A stretch of DNA of 64,000 bases from Kitasatospora sp. MAA4 (GTDB lineage: Bacteria > Actinomycetota > Actinomycetes > Streptomycetales > Streptomycetaceae): NCBI RefSeq assembly GCF_029893355.1, contig NZ_JARZAI010000031.1:26819-90818 (forward strand), given 5' to 3'. The notes beneath the pieces are model-generated. The model ran no database searches, was not told where the DNA came from, and was given only the letters and a program-made list of their open reading frames with translations. The stretch's first letter is position 1; each line of letters opens with the position of its first letter. Positions 1 through 8,327 of this stretch are shown piece by piece. A program made the translations under genes and the position numbers.

Positions 1-1941
1 CACCAGCCGGTCCGCGATCGGGAGTACGGCGTCCCTGGAGACGCCGGCCCCGGGTGTGCGGGCGAAGTGCAGCAGGTTCAGCCCGACCCCGGCGAGCCCT
101 TTGAAGAGGCCGACGGCGGTGAGCTCGGGAACACTCTGCTGGGCCCGGTCCAGGACCGACACCGCCGCTGCCGTCCGGCCGAACCGGGCGAGCGTGTAGG
201 CCACACCGTGCAGACCGCTGTAGAGACCCGGTGGCACCCAGCGGGCTCGGCGCTCGCCGCGCTCCAGCCAGTCCAGGTGCTCCGCCGACACCGGCACGCC
301 GGCGCTGTCGAGCGCGTAGAGCACCCCGGCGGCACCGTTCGCCAGGCTCAGCCCACCGGAGTGGTACTGCGCCGGGTCCCCGGGGAAGAGCCGGTCCACG
401 CGCTCGGGCGAGGCGCTGGCGGCGATTCCCGCGACCAGCGAGTCGCGCAGCGATCGCAGATCCGCGACCTCGCGCGGTGCGGTGGTCCCCGTCGTGACTG
501 CCGCGAACGACGGCTGCGTGCCACCTCGGCCCGGCGGAGAAAGGCGGGCGCGCAGCTGGTCGACGTAGCCCTCCGGCAGCGGGAACCGCTCCTGGGCCAG
601 GTCCAGCAGGGTGTGCAGCTTCCCCGGGTCGAGTTCGAGCAGCGAGTTGAGCGGTACGAAGAGCCACAGGCGCAGCATGTCGAGTGCGAAGGCGTCGATC
701 TGCGGCCCGGTGGCCGTCAGGGGGGCGGAGAACCCGGCCGCCCCCAGCCCCGGCGGGCGCTGCTCCTCGACGGGGAAGGCGAGTTCGAAGTCGACCAGCC
801 GGATCCGCCCGTCCGGCTGGATCATGATGTTGCGCGGATGCAGGTCCCCGAAGACGACACCGCGCTCGTGCAGGGCCCGCAGCGCCGCCTCGACCTGCGC
901 GGCCACGTTCAGCGCCCACTCGGTGTACTCGCGCAGGGCCTGCGGGCCGGGGTTCGGGCGGGTCAGCGGGTACCGCTCGACGCTGCGCCGGTCCAGCGTG
1001 GCTCCCTGTACCTTCTCGATGGCCAGGAAGTGGTGCTCCCACCAGGTGAACCGGTCCAGGACCGCGGGGACGCAGTCCACGCCCTGGAGCAGCGTCATCA
1101 TCCGGTGCTCGCGGTCGAGCCGCGCGACGGCGTCCCCTCCCCGGCTGTCCAGACCGGCATGCGGGCGTGCCTCCTTCAGCACGACCTGCTCACCGCTGCG
1201 CCGGTCCACGGCCAGGTACACCCCGCCCCCGTTGGAGAAGTGCATGGCCCGCTCCACCTGGTACGGGTGCGCCTCTCCCCCGGCCTGCTCCATCCGCTCC
1301 AGCTGCTCGTGCAGCACTGCGGGCAACTCCACCCCGTCCGGCAGCCGGAAGTACGGCGTGCGCAGGTCGGGGACGAGCCGGCCGTCGGGCGAGCGCAGTG
1401 CGTCGACATAGTCGCCGTCCTCGTCCAGACAGCACTCATGGCTGAATGCGCCGTAGCGGACGTGCAGTGGGCCGTCCTCCCAGCGCAGGTCGCTGAGAAT
1501 GTACTGGCCGCTGATCCCCTTCAGTTTTCCGGAAAGCTCGACCAGGACGTTCTCCAGTGCCCGCTCGTCCTTCGGGTATATCGCCATGAACTTTCCCGAG
1601 GAGCCCCGGTGAGCGTATTTTGTATTGGTCAGCCGTAACAGATCCGCACTGCGCAGGAACTTGAAGTCGAGCCGGTTCGCGAGGCAGTAGTCGTGAACCA
1701 CCGTCAGCGCGGCCTCGCTGTCCTCCCGGCCGGCCGAGACGTGGATCTTCCAGCCCTGGCTGGGGAGTTCGCTGCCCTCGGCGTGGAACCCCACCCAGAC
1801 GCCCCACCGCGACACCCGCCAGCCGGCGGGCGGCGCCGCGGTGCCCAGCGCGAAAAGCGTGCCGCTGTCGGCCACCCGGTCGGGCGGCTCGAAGAACTCA
1901 CGGCTACTCCAGCAATAGCCTTCGTTCGTACCGGGTTTCAC
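1..1941 (-). CDS. Class III lanthipeptide synthetase (LanKC/RamC-like), 3' end beyond window
   Basis: Multifunctional RiPP enzyme that phosphorylates Ser/Thr of a precursor peptide, eliminates phosphate and cyclises. The visible 647 codons read as an N-terminal lyase region (about 1-210), a kinase domain with FGDLHPRNIM in place of the usual HRD loop and VDFE in place of DFG (about residues 355-375), then the start of the cyclase (GLSLANGAAGVLYAL; GLYSGLHGVAYTL). Class III cyclases lack the zinc ligands of class I/II. The GTG at 1941 is chosen because GGAGGGG lies 8 nt upstream. The frame is still open at base 1. Codon 102 is TTA (1636-1638) in a short AT-rich stretch, which suggests bldA-dependent translation. 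No precursor gene is visible upstream; in ram-type operons it lies downstream, here off the window. Confidence 0.9.
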   Translation of the reverse strand, partial: MKPGTNEGYCWSSREFFEPPDRVADSGTLFALGTAAPPAGWRVSRWGVWVGFHAEGSELPSQGWKIHVSAGREDSEAALTVVHDYCLANRLDFKFLRSADLLRLTNTKYAHRGSSGKFMAIYPKDERALENVLVELSGKLKGISGQYILSDLRWEDGPLHVRYGAFSHECCLDEDGDYVDALRSPDGRLVPDLRTPYFRLPDGVELPAVLHEQLERMEQAGGEAHPYQVERAMHFSNGGGVYLAVDRRSGEQVVLKEARPHAGLDSRGGDAVARLDREHRMMTLLQGVDCVPAVLDRFTWWEHHFLAIEKVQGATLDRRSVERYPLTRPNPGPQALREYTEWALNVAAQVEAALRALHERGVVFGDLHPRNIMIQPDGRIRLVDFELAFPVEEQRPPGLGAAGFSAPLTATGPQIDAFALDMLRLWLFVPLNSLLELDPGKLHTLLDLAQERFPLPEGYVDQLRARLSPPGRGGTQPSFAAVTTGTTAPREVADLRSLRDSLVAGIAASASPERVDRLFPGDPAQYHSGGLSLANGAAGVLYALDSAGVPVSAEHLDWLERGERRARWVPPGLYSGLHGVAYTLARFGRTAAAVSVLDRAQQSVPELTAVGLFKGLAGVGLNLLHFARTPGAGVSRDAVLPIADRLV

Positions 1942-2084
1942 AACAGTCGCCCCCTCCGGTCCACCGCGGCTCCTCGTTCACTGATGAGGATCCGCTCCGA
2001 CCGAATTCAGGGCAATGGGTCAAACGGGCAGTTCTCCCGGACCCGGCAGTGCCTCAACGGGAATGTTTCAGTTAAAGGGGGTGG

Positions 2085-2849
2085 TCAGACCGCAGGGTCG
2101 GCCGGCACCAGCTCGTGCCGACGCGACCAGACGCCCGCGGAGACCCGGGCCAGCACCCGGGCGGCCGGATCGCCGTCGGCGCCACCGCTGGCGAGCGGCC
2201 CCGCGTAGCAGACGGCGATCACATAGGCCGGGCAGTCCGGGGGACGGACCAGCCCGACGCTGTGCCGGATGCCGCTGACCCAGCCGTTCTTGAACGCGAT
2301 CGGCGTCCCGGCCGGGAGACCGGCGGGGAGGTCCACGCTGTGGACGTTCGCGGCGAGCAACTCCAGCAGCTCGCCGGGCAGCCAGCCGACCAGCCTCGCG
2401 AGGTCGGCCGCGGTCACCAGATTGGTCACCCCGGCGGCCCGGGCGGCGGCGTCCTCGATGCCGCGGGCGGTGACGCTGTGTCGGGCGCCGGCCAGCCGCC
2501 AGATCTCGTTGACGGCGTCGAAGCCGACGTGGTCCAGGATCGTGTTGGTGGCCAGATTCGAGGAGTGGGCGATCATCCGCCGCGCCAGCCAGCGCAGGGA
2601 GGCGCGCTCGCCCAGCAGGTGCCAGGTCTCGGCGTCGGTCTCCCAGTCCGGCGGGATGCCGTAGGAGGGCGCGGTAACCGCCGATCGGAACGCGTTGGTG
2701 ACCGGCACCGGCGCATCCAGGTCCAGGCCGCTGCGGTACAGCGCCGCGAGCACGGCGACCTTCATCGTGCTGGCCGCGTAGTAGGGACGGTCCGGCTCCC
2801 GGTAGAAGCAGGGACCGGCGCCCAGCGGAGCCACGTAGACCGACAGCAC
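2085..2849 (-). CDS. Serine hydrolase of the class A beta-lactamase fold, no signal peptide
   Basis: 254 residues with the penicilloyl-serine order: STMK at residues 27-30, SSNLATN in the position of SDN, and FKNGWVSG in the position of KTG. It resembles class A beta-lactamase-like or D,D-peptidase-like proteins common in actinomycetes. No signal peptide or membrane segment precedes the STMK motif, so as read it would be cytoplasmic unless the start is wrong. The GTG at 2849 has no ribosome site but sits 7 nt after a TAGCGT box, the layout of a leaderless mRNA. It is divergent from the PAS-PP2C phosphatase. Substrate unknown; true beta-lactamase activity is unlikely because the Glu166 region is not evident. 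Confidence 0.8.
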   Translation of the reverse strand: MLSVYVAPLGAGPCFYREPDRPYYAASTMKVAVLAALYRSGLDLDAPVPVTNAFRSAVTAPSYGIPPDWETDAETWHLLGERASLRWLARRMIAHSSNLATNTILDHVGFDAVNEIWRLAGARHSVTARGIEDAAARAAGVTNLVTAADLARLVGWLPGELLELLAANVHSVDLPAGLPAGTPIAFKNGWVSGIRHSVGLVRPPDCPAYVIAVCYAGPLASGGADGDPAARVLARVSAGVWSRRHELVPADPAV

Positions 2850-2856
2850 ATCGGAA

Positions 2857-2862
2857 ACGCTA
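2857..2862 (-). promoter_or_regulatory. -10 box (TAGCGT) for a leaderless transcript
   Basis: TAGCGT on the minus strand lies 7 nt before the GTG at 2849. Streptomycete -10 boxes follow TAnnnT, and this spacing would put the 5' end of the mRNA at the start codon. Confidence 0.5.
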
Positions 2863-2948
2863 GCAGGCCGGCGCCCTCGCGCCCCGCGGGGCTGGTTTCG
2901 GCCTGCGGAGAGACGATGGAGGACACCGACGCGGAAGGAGGGCCCGCG

Positions 2949-5018
2949 ATGAGCACAGGAGGCGCGGCCCGGTCCGTCCCCTCCGAGCCCGGCGGCCTGC
3001 TGGACCTGCTGAGCCTGGCCGCCGCGGTGCTGGACTCGGACGGGCGGATCGTGCTCTGGAGCCCGCAGGCCCAGGAGCTGTTCGGCTGGAGCCCCGAGGA
3101 GGTGCTGGGCCGCTCCGCCGCCCAGGTCCTGGTGGCCGAGGAGCACGTCGGTGCGGTCCTGGAGCTGTTCGGCGAGGTCATGGAGGGCAGCGGGAGCTGG
3201 GCGGGCGTCTTCCCCGTGCGGCACAAGGACGGCAGCATCCGGCCGATGGAGTTCCGCAACATGCGGTTGCAGGATCAGCAGGGCGGCCTGTACGCGCTGG
3301 GGATCGCCGCCGACGCGGCCACGCTGCGCGGCGTCGAGCGGGACCTGGCGCTGTCGGCGCGCCTGGTGGCCCAGTCCCCGATCGGGCTCGCGGTGCTGGG
3401 TGCCGATCTGCGGTACGTCCTGGTCAACCCGGCGCTCGAGCGGATCAACGGCCTCTCCGCCGGCGAGCACCTGGGCCGCACCGTCCGTGAGGCGCTGCCG
3501 TTCCTGGACGTCGACGCCATCGAGTCCGCGATGGACCAGGTTCTGGCGAGCGGGGCCGCGCTGGTGGACGAGTTCACCGTCGGCCGCACGCGGGCGGACC
3601 CGGACACCGAGCGCGCCTGGCGGGCGTCGTACTTCCGGCTGGAGGACCCCGCCGGGCGGGTGATCGGGCTGGCGACCTCGGTGGTGGATGTCACCGAGCA
3701 GCACCGCGCGGCCACCGAGGCGGCCGCGGGCCGGCGCCGGCTGGCCCTCATCGCCCGTGCCTCGGTGCAGATCGGCACCACGCTCGACCTCGACCGGACC
3801 GCCCGGGAGCTCGCCGACTTCGTGGTGCCCGACTTCGCCGACGTCGCGGCGGTGGACGTCCTCGACTCGGTCCTGAACGGACGCCCGAGCAGCGCGGCGC
3901 CCGACACGGCGCCCGCGACGTTCCGGGCCCTCGCGGTGGCGGCGGCCCACGCCACCGAGGCCGTCCGCGCCGCCGACCCCACCGGCGAGATCGCCAAGTA
4001 CGACGCCGACCGGCTGGTCACCCGGTGCGTGACCACCGGGCGCCCGGTCCTGGTGGCGCACGTCGAGGCGTGGGACCTGCCGCGGATCGCCCGCGACGAC
4101 GAGGCCGCCGCCCTGCTGGCCCAGGCCGGCCTGCACTCCTACCTGGCGGTTCCGCTGATCGCCCGCGGCGAGGTGCTCGGCGCTCTCGACCTCAAACGCA
4201 CCGACCACCCGCTGCCGTTCGACGACGACGACGTGGTGCTGGCCGGCGAACTGGCCGCCCGCGCCGCCGTGTGCATCGACAACGCCCGCTGGTACCAGAG
4301 CCAGCGCCACGCCGCCCTGACCCTCCAGCGGCACCTCCTCCCGCACCGGCCGCCCCAGCCCGTGGGCCTCACGGTCGCCTACCGGTACCAGCCCGCGGCG
4401 GCGGTCGGCGAGGTGGGCGGCGACTGGTTCGACGCCATCCCGGTGTCCGGCGACAAGACCGCCCTGGTCGTCGGCGACGTGATGGGCAGCGGCATCAACG
4501 CCGCCGCCACCATGGGCCAACTGCGCACCGCCACCCGCACCCTGGCCGGCCTCGACCTCGACCCGGCCCAGGTCCTGCACCACCTGGACCGCACCACCCA
4601 GGGCCTGGACGAGACCATCGCCACCTGCGTCTACGCCGTCTTCGACCCGCACCGCGCCCGGTGCCGCATCGCGACGGCGGGCCACCTGCCGCCCGTCCTG
4701 ATCCGCCGCGGTCGCGCACCCGAGCTGCTGGAGCTGCCGACCGGCGCACCGCTCGGCGTCGGAGGCGTCCCCTTCGTCGCCACCGGTCTCGACCTCGGGC
4801 TCGGGGACCGGATGGTGCTCTACACCGACGGCCTGGTCGAAACCCGCGACCAGCCCATCGACACCCGCCTGGGGATCCTCCTCGACCTGCTCGCCGACCC
4901 CGGGCTCCCCCTGGAGGCGACCTGCGACCGGCTGCTGTCCGCCCTGCGGGACCCGGACGGCCACGACGACGTCGCCCTGCTCATCGCCCAGGTCGAGCCC
5001 CACCGGCCGGCGGGCTGA
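2949..5018 (+). CDS. PAS-PAS-GAF-PP2C (SpoIIE/RsbU-type) serine phosphatase
   Basis: 689 residues. Two PAS modules (about 20-120 and 130-245), a GAF domain (about 255-430) and a C-terminal PPM/SpoIIE phosphatase with VGEVGGDWFDA, GHLPPVL, YTDGLVE and DDVALL motifs carrying the metal-binding aspartates. Such proteins dephosphorylate anti-sigma-factor antagonists in partner-switching stress pathways, with PAS/GAF sensing redox, light or small ligands. No anti-sigma kinase domain is fused and no antagonist gene is adjacent, so the target must be elsewhere. ATG 2949 is preceded by GGAAGGAGGG with good spacing. Predicted soluble cytoplasmic protein. Confidence 0.92.
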   Translation: MSTGGAARSVPSEPGGLLDLLSLAAAVLDSDGRIVLWSPQAQELFGWSPEEVLGRSAAQVLVAEEHVGAVLELFGEVMEGSGSWAGVFPVRHKDGSIRPMEFRNMRLQDQQGGLYALGIAADAATLRGVERDLALSARLVAQSPIGLAVLGADLRYVLVNPALERINGLSAGEHLGRTVREALPFLDVDAIESAMDQVLASGAALVDEFTVGRTRADPDTERAWRASYFRLEDPAGRVIGLATSVVDVTEQHRAATEAAAGRRRLALIARASVQIGTTLDLDRTARELADFVVPDFADVAAVDVLDSVLNGRPSSAAPDTAPATFRALAVAAAHATEAVRAADPTGEIAKYDADRLVTRCVTTGRPVLVAHVEAWDLPRIARDDEAAALLAQAGLHSYLAVPLIARGEVLGALDLKRTDHPLPFDDDDVVLAGELAARAAVCIDNARWYQSQRHAALTLQRHLLPHRPPQPVGLTVAYRYQPAAAVGEVGGDWFDAIPVSGDKTALVVGDVMGSGINAAATMGQLRTATRTLAGLDLDPAQVLHHLDRTTQGLDETIATCVYAVFDPHRARCRIATAGHLPPVLIRRGRAPELLELPTGAPLGVGGVPFVATGLDLGLGDRMVLYTDGLVETRDQPIDTRLGILLDLLADPGLPLEATCDRLLSALRDPDGHDDVALLIAQVEPHRPAG

Positions 5019-5148
5019 GACGGTTCCGACCGCGACGGCGGTGACGGCCGCTCTGGCCTCGGACGGGATTCGCTGTTGCCCGCGGATCAACACGAAGTCC
5101 AGGGTCGAGATCAACTATGCTGCACCTGGCCGACGACGGGGGAGAGCC

Positions 5149-5907
5149 ATGACGCAGGTGGCGGGCGATGCGGACTACGGGCGGATCGGCGCGGGTTACG
5201 CGCGGATCCGGCGGACCGACCCACGCATCGCGGCCCAGGTGCACGCCGCCCTCGGCGAGGCCCGGACCGTGCTGAACGTCGGCGCGGGCGCCGGGTCCTA
5301 CGAGCCGCTCGACCGCCACGTGCTGCCGATCGAGCCGTCTCCCGAGATGCGGCGCCAGCGTCCGGCCCACCTCGCGCCGGCCATCCACGCCGTGGCCGAG
5401 GCGCTGCCCTTCGACGACGACGCGGTCGACGCCGCCATGGCGATGGTCACCGTCCACCAGTGGCCGGACCCCGTCGCCGGACTCCGCGAGATGCGCCGCG
5501 TCGCCCGCGGACCGGTGCTCGTACTCACCTTCGACCCCGCTGAGTTGGGCCGGCTGTGGCTGATGGACTACGCGCCCGAACTGCAGGCGGTCGAGGCGAG
5601 CCGCTACCCCGCCATCGACACCATCACCACCGCGCTCGGACCGGGAACCGAGGTCCAGCCGGTGCCGATCCCCTCGGACTGCGTCGACGGGTTCTCCGAA
5701 GCCTTCTACGCACGCCCCGAGTCCCTCCTCGATCCGGCCGTACGCCGTGCCCAGTCCGCGTGGAGCTTCCTCCCACCGGGAGTCGAGGAGCGGATCGCCG
5801 CCGATCTCCGCGCCGACCTGGAGTCGGGCGCCTGGGACGACCGCTACGGCTCGCACCGCACCCGGCCCGAGTTCAGCGGAGCCGTCCGGCTCATCGTCAG
5901 CCGCTGA
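5149..5907 (+). CDS. Class I SAM-dependent methyltransferase (Methyltransf_11 type)
   Basis: 252 residues. The SAM-binding motif I is VLNVGAGAGSYE (about residues 41-52), followed by a motif II-like segment around AEALPFDDDAVDAAMA. The C-terminal half (DPAELGRLWLMDYAPE onward) resembles small-molecule methyltransferases of the UbiE/COQ5 kind, but the substrate cannot be read. ATG 5149 follows GGGGGAGAGCC. It stands alone, 130 nt after the phosphatase gene. Confidence 0.85.
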   Translation: MTQVAGDADYGRIGAGYARIRRTDPRIAAQVHAALGEARTVLNVGAGAGSYEPLDRHVLPIEPSPEMRRQRPAHLAPAIHAVAEALPFDDDAVDAAMAMVTVHQWPDPVAGLREMRRVARGPVLVLTFDPAELGRLWLMDYAPELQAVEASRYPAIDTITTALGPGTEVQPVPIPSDCVDGFSEAFYARPESLLDPAVRRAQSAWSFLPPGVEERIAADLRADLESGAWDDRYGSHRTRPEFSGAVRLIVSR

Positions 5908-5996
5908 GCTCCGAAGTCGGGAGTGGGCGAACCAATCGGGCTGCCGGGGCGTCATGCTCTGCGAAGGCTGATCGTCGAACCGAGGAGGATGCGATC

Positions 5997-6923
5997 GTGG
6001 AGAGCTTCGCCGTGCGCCCGAGTCGCCGCGCGCTACTGGCCATCGGCGCCGGGACGGCCCTGGCCACCGCCGTCTCCGCAGGCGGGCCGGCCTACGCGGC
6101 GACAGGTGGCGTGGGCCTCGCCCGGGCCCTGGGCGCGCTCGAACGGGAACACGGCGCCCGACTGGGCGTGTTCGCGCGGAACACCGCCACCGGCAGGAGC
6201 GTGCTGTACCGCGCCGACGAGCTCTTCCCGATCTGCTCGGTCCACAAGACGATCACCGCCGCCGCGGTCCTGCGAGACCTCGACCGGGACGGCGCGTTCC
6301 TCGCCAAGCGCATCCGGTACACCGCGCAGGACGTCGCCCGCTCGGGCTACTCCCCCGTCACCGGCACCCCCGAGCACCTCGCCAACGGCCTGACCGTCGC
6401 ACAACTCTGCGCCGCTGCCCTCGACTTCAGCGACAACACCGCCGACACCCTGCTGCTGCGCGAACTCGGCGGCCCTACCGCGATCACCCGCTTCTGCCGG
6501 TCCATCGGCGACCGGACGACCCGGCTCGACCGCTGGGAGCCCGAGCTGAACTCGGCCGAACCGGGACGCGTGACGGACACCACGAGCCCGCGCGCCCTGG
6601 CGCGCACGCTGACCGAGCTCCTGCTCGGCAGCGCGCTCACTCCCCCGCACCGCCGGCAGCTGACCGACTGGATGCTCGCCAACACCACCAGCGCCGCCCG
6701 CTTCCGCGCCGCGCTCCCCAAGGACTGGACCCTCGCGGACAAGACCGGCAGCGGCGACTACGGCACCACCAACGACGCCGGCATCGCCTGGACCCCGCAG
6801 CGGACACCCCTCGTCCTGACCGTCCTGTCCACCAAGACGGACGCCGCCGCCCCCGCGGACGAACCACTGGTCGCCAGGACCGCCGCCCTGCTGGTGACAG
6901 CCCTCACGGGCCAGAACAGCTAG
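5997..6923 (+). CDS. Tat-exported class A beta-lactamase
   Basis: 308 residues. The leader has a twin-arginine motif (SRRALLA) and an AYA cleavage site near residue 34. All class A elements are present: CSVHK (Ser70-x-x-Lys73, preceded by Cys69), SDN (in FSDNTAD), EPELN (Glu166 and Asn170 of the omega loop) and DKTGSGDYG. The enzyme would hydrolyse beta-lactams outside the membrane. Cys69 is present, but the Cys238 partner seen in KPC-like carbapenemases is not. The GTG at 5997 is 8 nt after GAGGAGG. No blaI/ampR-type regulator is adjacent. Confidence 0.92.
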   Translation: MESFAVRPSRRALLAIGAGTALATAVSAGGPAYAATGGVGLARALGALEREHGARLGVFARNTATGRSVLYRADELFPICSVHKTITAAAVLRDLDRDGAFLAKRIRYTAQDVARSGYSPVTGTPEHLANGLTVAQLCAAALDFSDNTADTLLLRELGGPTAITRFCRSIGDRTTRLDRWEPELNSAEPGRVTDTTSPRALARTLTELLLGSALTPPHRRQLTDWMLANTTSAARFRAALPKDWTLADKTGSGDYGTTNDAGIAWTPQRTPLVLTVLSTKTDAAAPADEPLVARTAALLVTALTGQNS

Positions 6924-7043
6924 TGCCGCGTCAACTTGGCGCCTGGCACGCCCCTCTGACGCGCTCTTGCCGGGGCTGCACGCGCTCGGGGAGGATCGGG
7001 AGATGGTCCGGCCGATGGTGGCCGGGCCCGATGGGAGGCATCC

Positions 7044-7157
7044 ATGGGTGAGCATGAGAAGCCCGCGCCGGATCCGGGGCAGGGGACGCCGCCGCCCGGC
7101 AACAGCGACGGCCAGGTCCCGCCTCCGCCACCGTCCGGCGGCAAGCACAAGAAATAG
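7044..7157 (+). CDS. Small ORF, 37 residues, Pro-rich with Lys-rich C-terminus
   Basis: ATG 7044 follows GATGGGAGGCATCC, a good ribosome site. The 37-residue product starts acidic (MGEHEKPAPDP), is rich in Pro and Gly in the middle, and ends GGKHKK. Its TAG lies 15 nt before the next start, so it would share a transcript with the PCMT-like methyltransferase. Paired peptide and methyltransferase genes occur in several RiPP families, but this peptide has no Ser/Thr/Cys core. Function unknown; it could also be a leader peptide. Confidence 0.5.
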   Translation: MGEHEKPAPDPGQGTPPPGNSDGQVPPPPPSGGKHKK

Positions 7158-7172
7158 CCCGGGACGACGATC

Positions 7173-8327
7173 ATGAGCGCGACCGGTTCCACCGACCTGG
7201 CCGGGTGGCGGGCCGACCTGGACGCGGCGATGGAGGAACGCGGCAGCTGGCCGCAGCGCTCCCCCTGGATCCGCGACGCCGTCAGGGCGCTGCCCCGCGA
7301 CCGCTTCGCCCCCGACCGGCTCTGGCGGTGGGACGGGCACGCGTACCGTCCGGTGGACCGGCAGGTCGACGGCGCGCTGTGGGCGCGCGAGCTGTACGCC
7401 AGCGCCGACGCCGCCGCGGTGACCCAGGTGACCGGCGGACTGGCCACATCGAGCCTGTCCAGCAGCGGCATCGTGGTCGACATGCTCGACTCACTGCTCC
7501 TGGAGCCCGGCCACCGCGTCCTGGAGCTGGGCACCGGCGCCGGCTGGAACGCCGCGCTGGCCGCGCACCGCGCAGGCCCTGGCATGGTCACCAGCGTCGA
7601 GGTCGACCCCGTCCTGGCGAACGCCGCCCGCGCGCGACTTCCGGCGAGCGTGCGCGTCGAGGTCGGCGACGGCGGCGCCGGGTGGCCCGCGGCCGTTCCG
7701 TACGACCGGGTGATCGCGACCTACGCCGTCGAGCGGGTCCCCTGGGCCTGGATCGAGCAGTGCGCGCCGGGCGGACGGGTCGTCACGCCCTGGGGGCGGC
7801 TGGGGTACGTCGCGCTCGGCGTGGCGCCGGACGGGTCGCACGCCGTCGGCTGGATGCAGGGGCTGGCCCAGTTCATGCCGGCCCGCGACAGCAGCCGGTC
7901 CGAACCGCAGTTCCGCGAGGTGCGCGGCCTCGGCCCGGCCGAGCACGAGAGCGTCCTCGACCGCGACCTGGAGCCGCTACGCGCCGACTGGGACCTGCTG
8001 TTCACCCTGCGGGTGGCGCTGCCCGACCTGCGGATCACCACCGCCGTCGACCAGGACGGCACCAGCGCCTGGCTGCACGACGGCCGCGGCTCCTGGGCGA
8101 CGCTCTCGGCCCGTCCGTCCGGCGGCGCCCGCGTCCACGGCGGAGGCCCGCGCCGACTCGCCGACGAACTGGCGGCGGCCTGGGCCGCCTGGGAGGCCGA
8201 GGGCCGCCCAGGCGTCTACGACTACGGCATGACCGTGCGGCCCGACCGGCAGTACGTCTGGCTGAACGACCCCGACACCGGCCCCCGCTGGCTGACCGGG
8301 CAGACTGTCCCGAAAATCACCGAATGA
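7173..8327 (+). CDS. PCMT-like (protein-L-isoaspartate O-methyltransferase-type) methyltransferase
   Basis: 384 residues. The N-terminal part reads like the PCMT substrate-recognition region (residues 25-100; VRALPRDRFAPDRLW and the SSLSSSGIVVDMLDSL stretch). The SAM site is HRVLELGTGAGWNAA (about 112-126). A C-terminal extension of about 170 residues exceeds the roughly 210-residue repair enzyme and matches the size of the O-methyltransferases found in actinomycete RiPP clusters. It may modify Asp/Glu carboxylates. It sits 15 nt after the 37-residue ORF and overlaps the next gene by 4 nt (ATGA), so the three probably form one operon. Confidence 0.78.
   Translation: MSATGSTDLAGWRADLDAAMEERGSWPQRSPWIRDAVRALPRDRFAPDRLWRWDGHAYRPVDRQVDGALWARELYASADAAAVTQVTGGLATSSLSSSGIVVDMLDSLLLEPGHRVLELGTGAGWNAALAAHRAGPGMVTSVEVDPVLANAARARLPASVRVEVGDGGAGWPAAVPYDRVIATYAVERVPWAWIEQCAPGGRVVTPWGRLGYVALGVAPDGSHAVGWMQGLAQFMPARDSSRSEPQFREVRGLGPAEHESVLDRDLEPLRADWDLLFTLRVALPDLRITTAVDQDGTSAWLHDGRGSWATLSARPSGGARVHGGGPRRLADELAAAWAAWEAEGRPGVYDYGMTVRPDRQYVWLNDPDTGPRWLTGQTVPKITE

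Noticed and set aside
67..1638. Long open frame on the plus strand opposite the lanthipeptide synthetase
   Set aside because: It has no ribosome site, reads as Arg/Pro/Gly-rich low complexity, and its codon third positions are the mirror of the well-recognised minus-strand gene.
1950..2084. Lanthipeptide precursor upstream of the synthetase
   Set aside because: Short frames here have no leader/core pattern and no Ser/Cys-rich end; the precursor is more likely downstream, outside the window.
2850..5114. Minus-strand open frame across the PAS-PP2C gene, in frame with the serine hydrolase
   Set aside because: Only the part from 2849 downward shows domain motifs; the rest is a high-GC shadow of the phosphatase gene.
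5997..6923. Carbapenemase-type class A enzyme suggested by Cys69
   Set aside because: Cys238 is missing from the KTGSGDYG region, and Cys69 is common in ordinary streptomycete beta-lactamases.
6924..6960. GCGTCA/TGACGC inverted repeat as a terminator after the beta-lactamase gene
   Set aside because: The 6-bp arms enclose a loop of over 20 nt; too weak to list as a feature.
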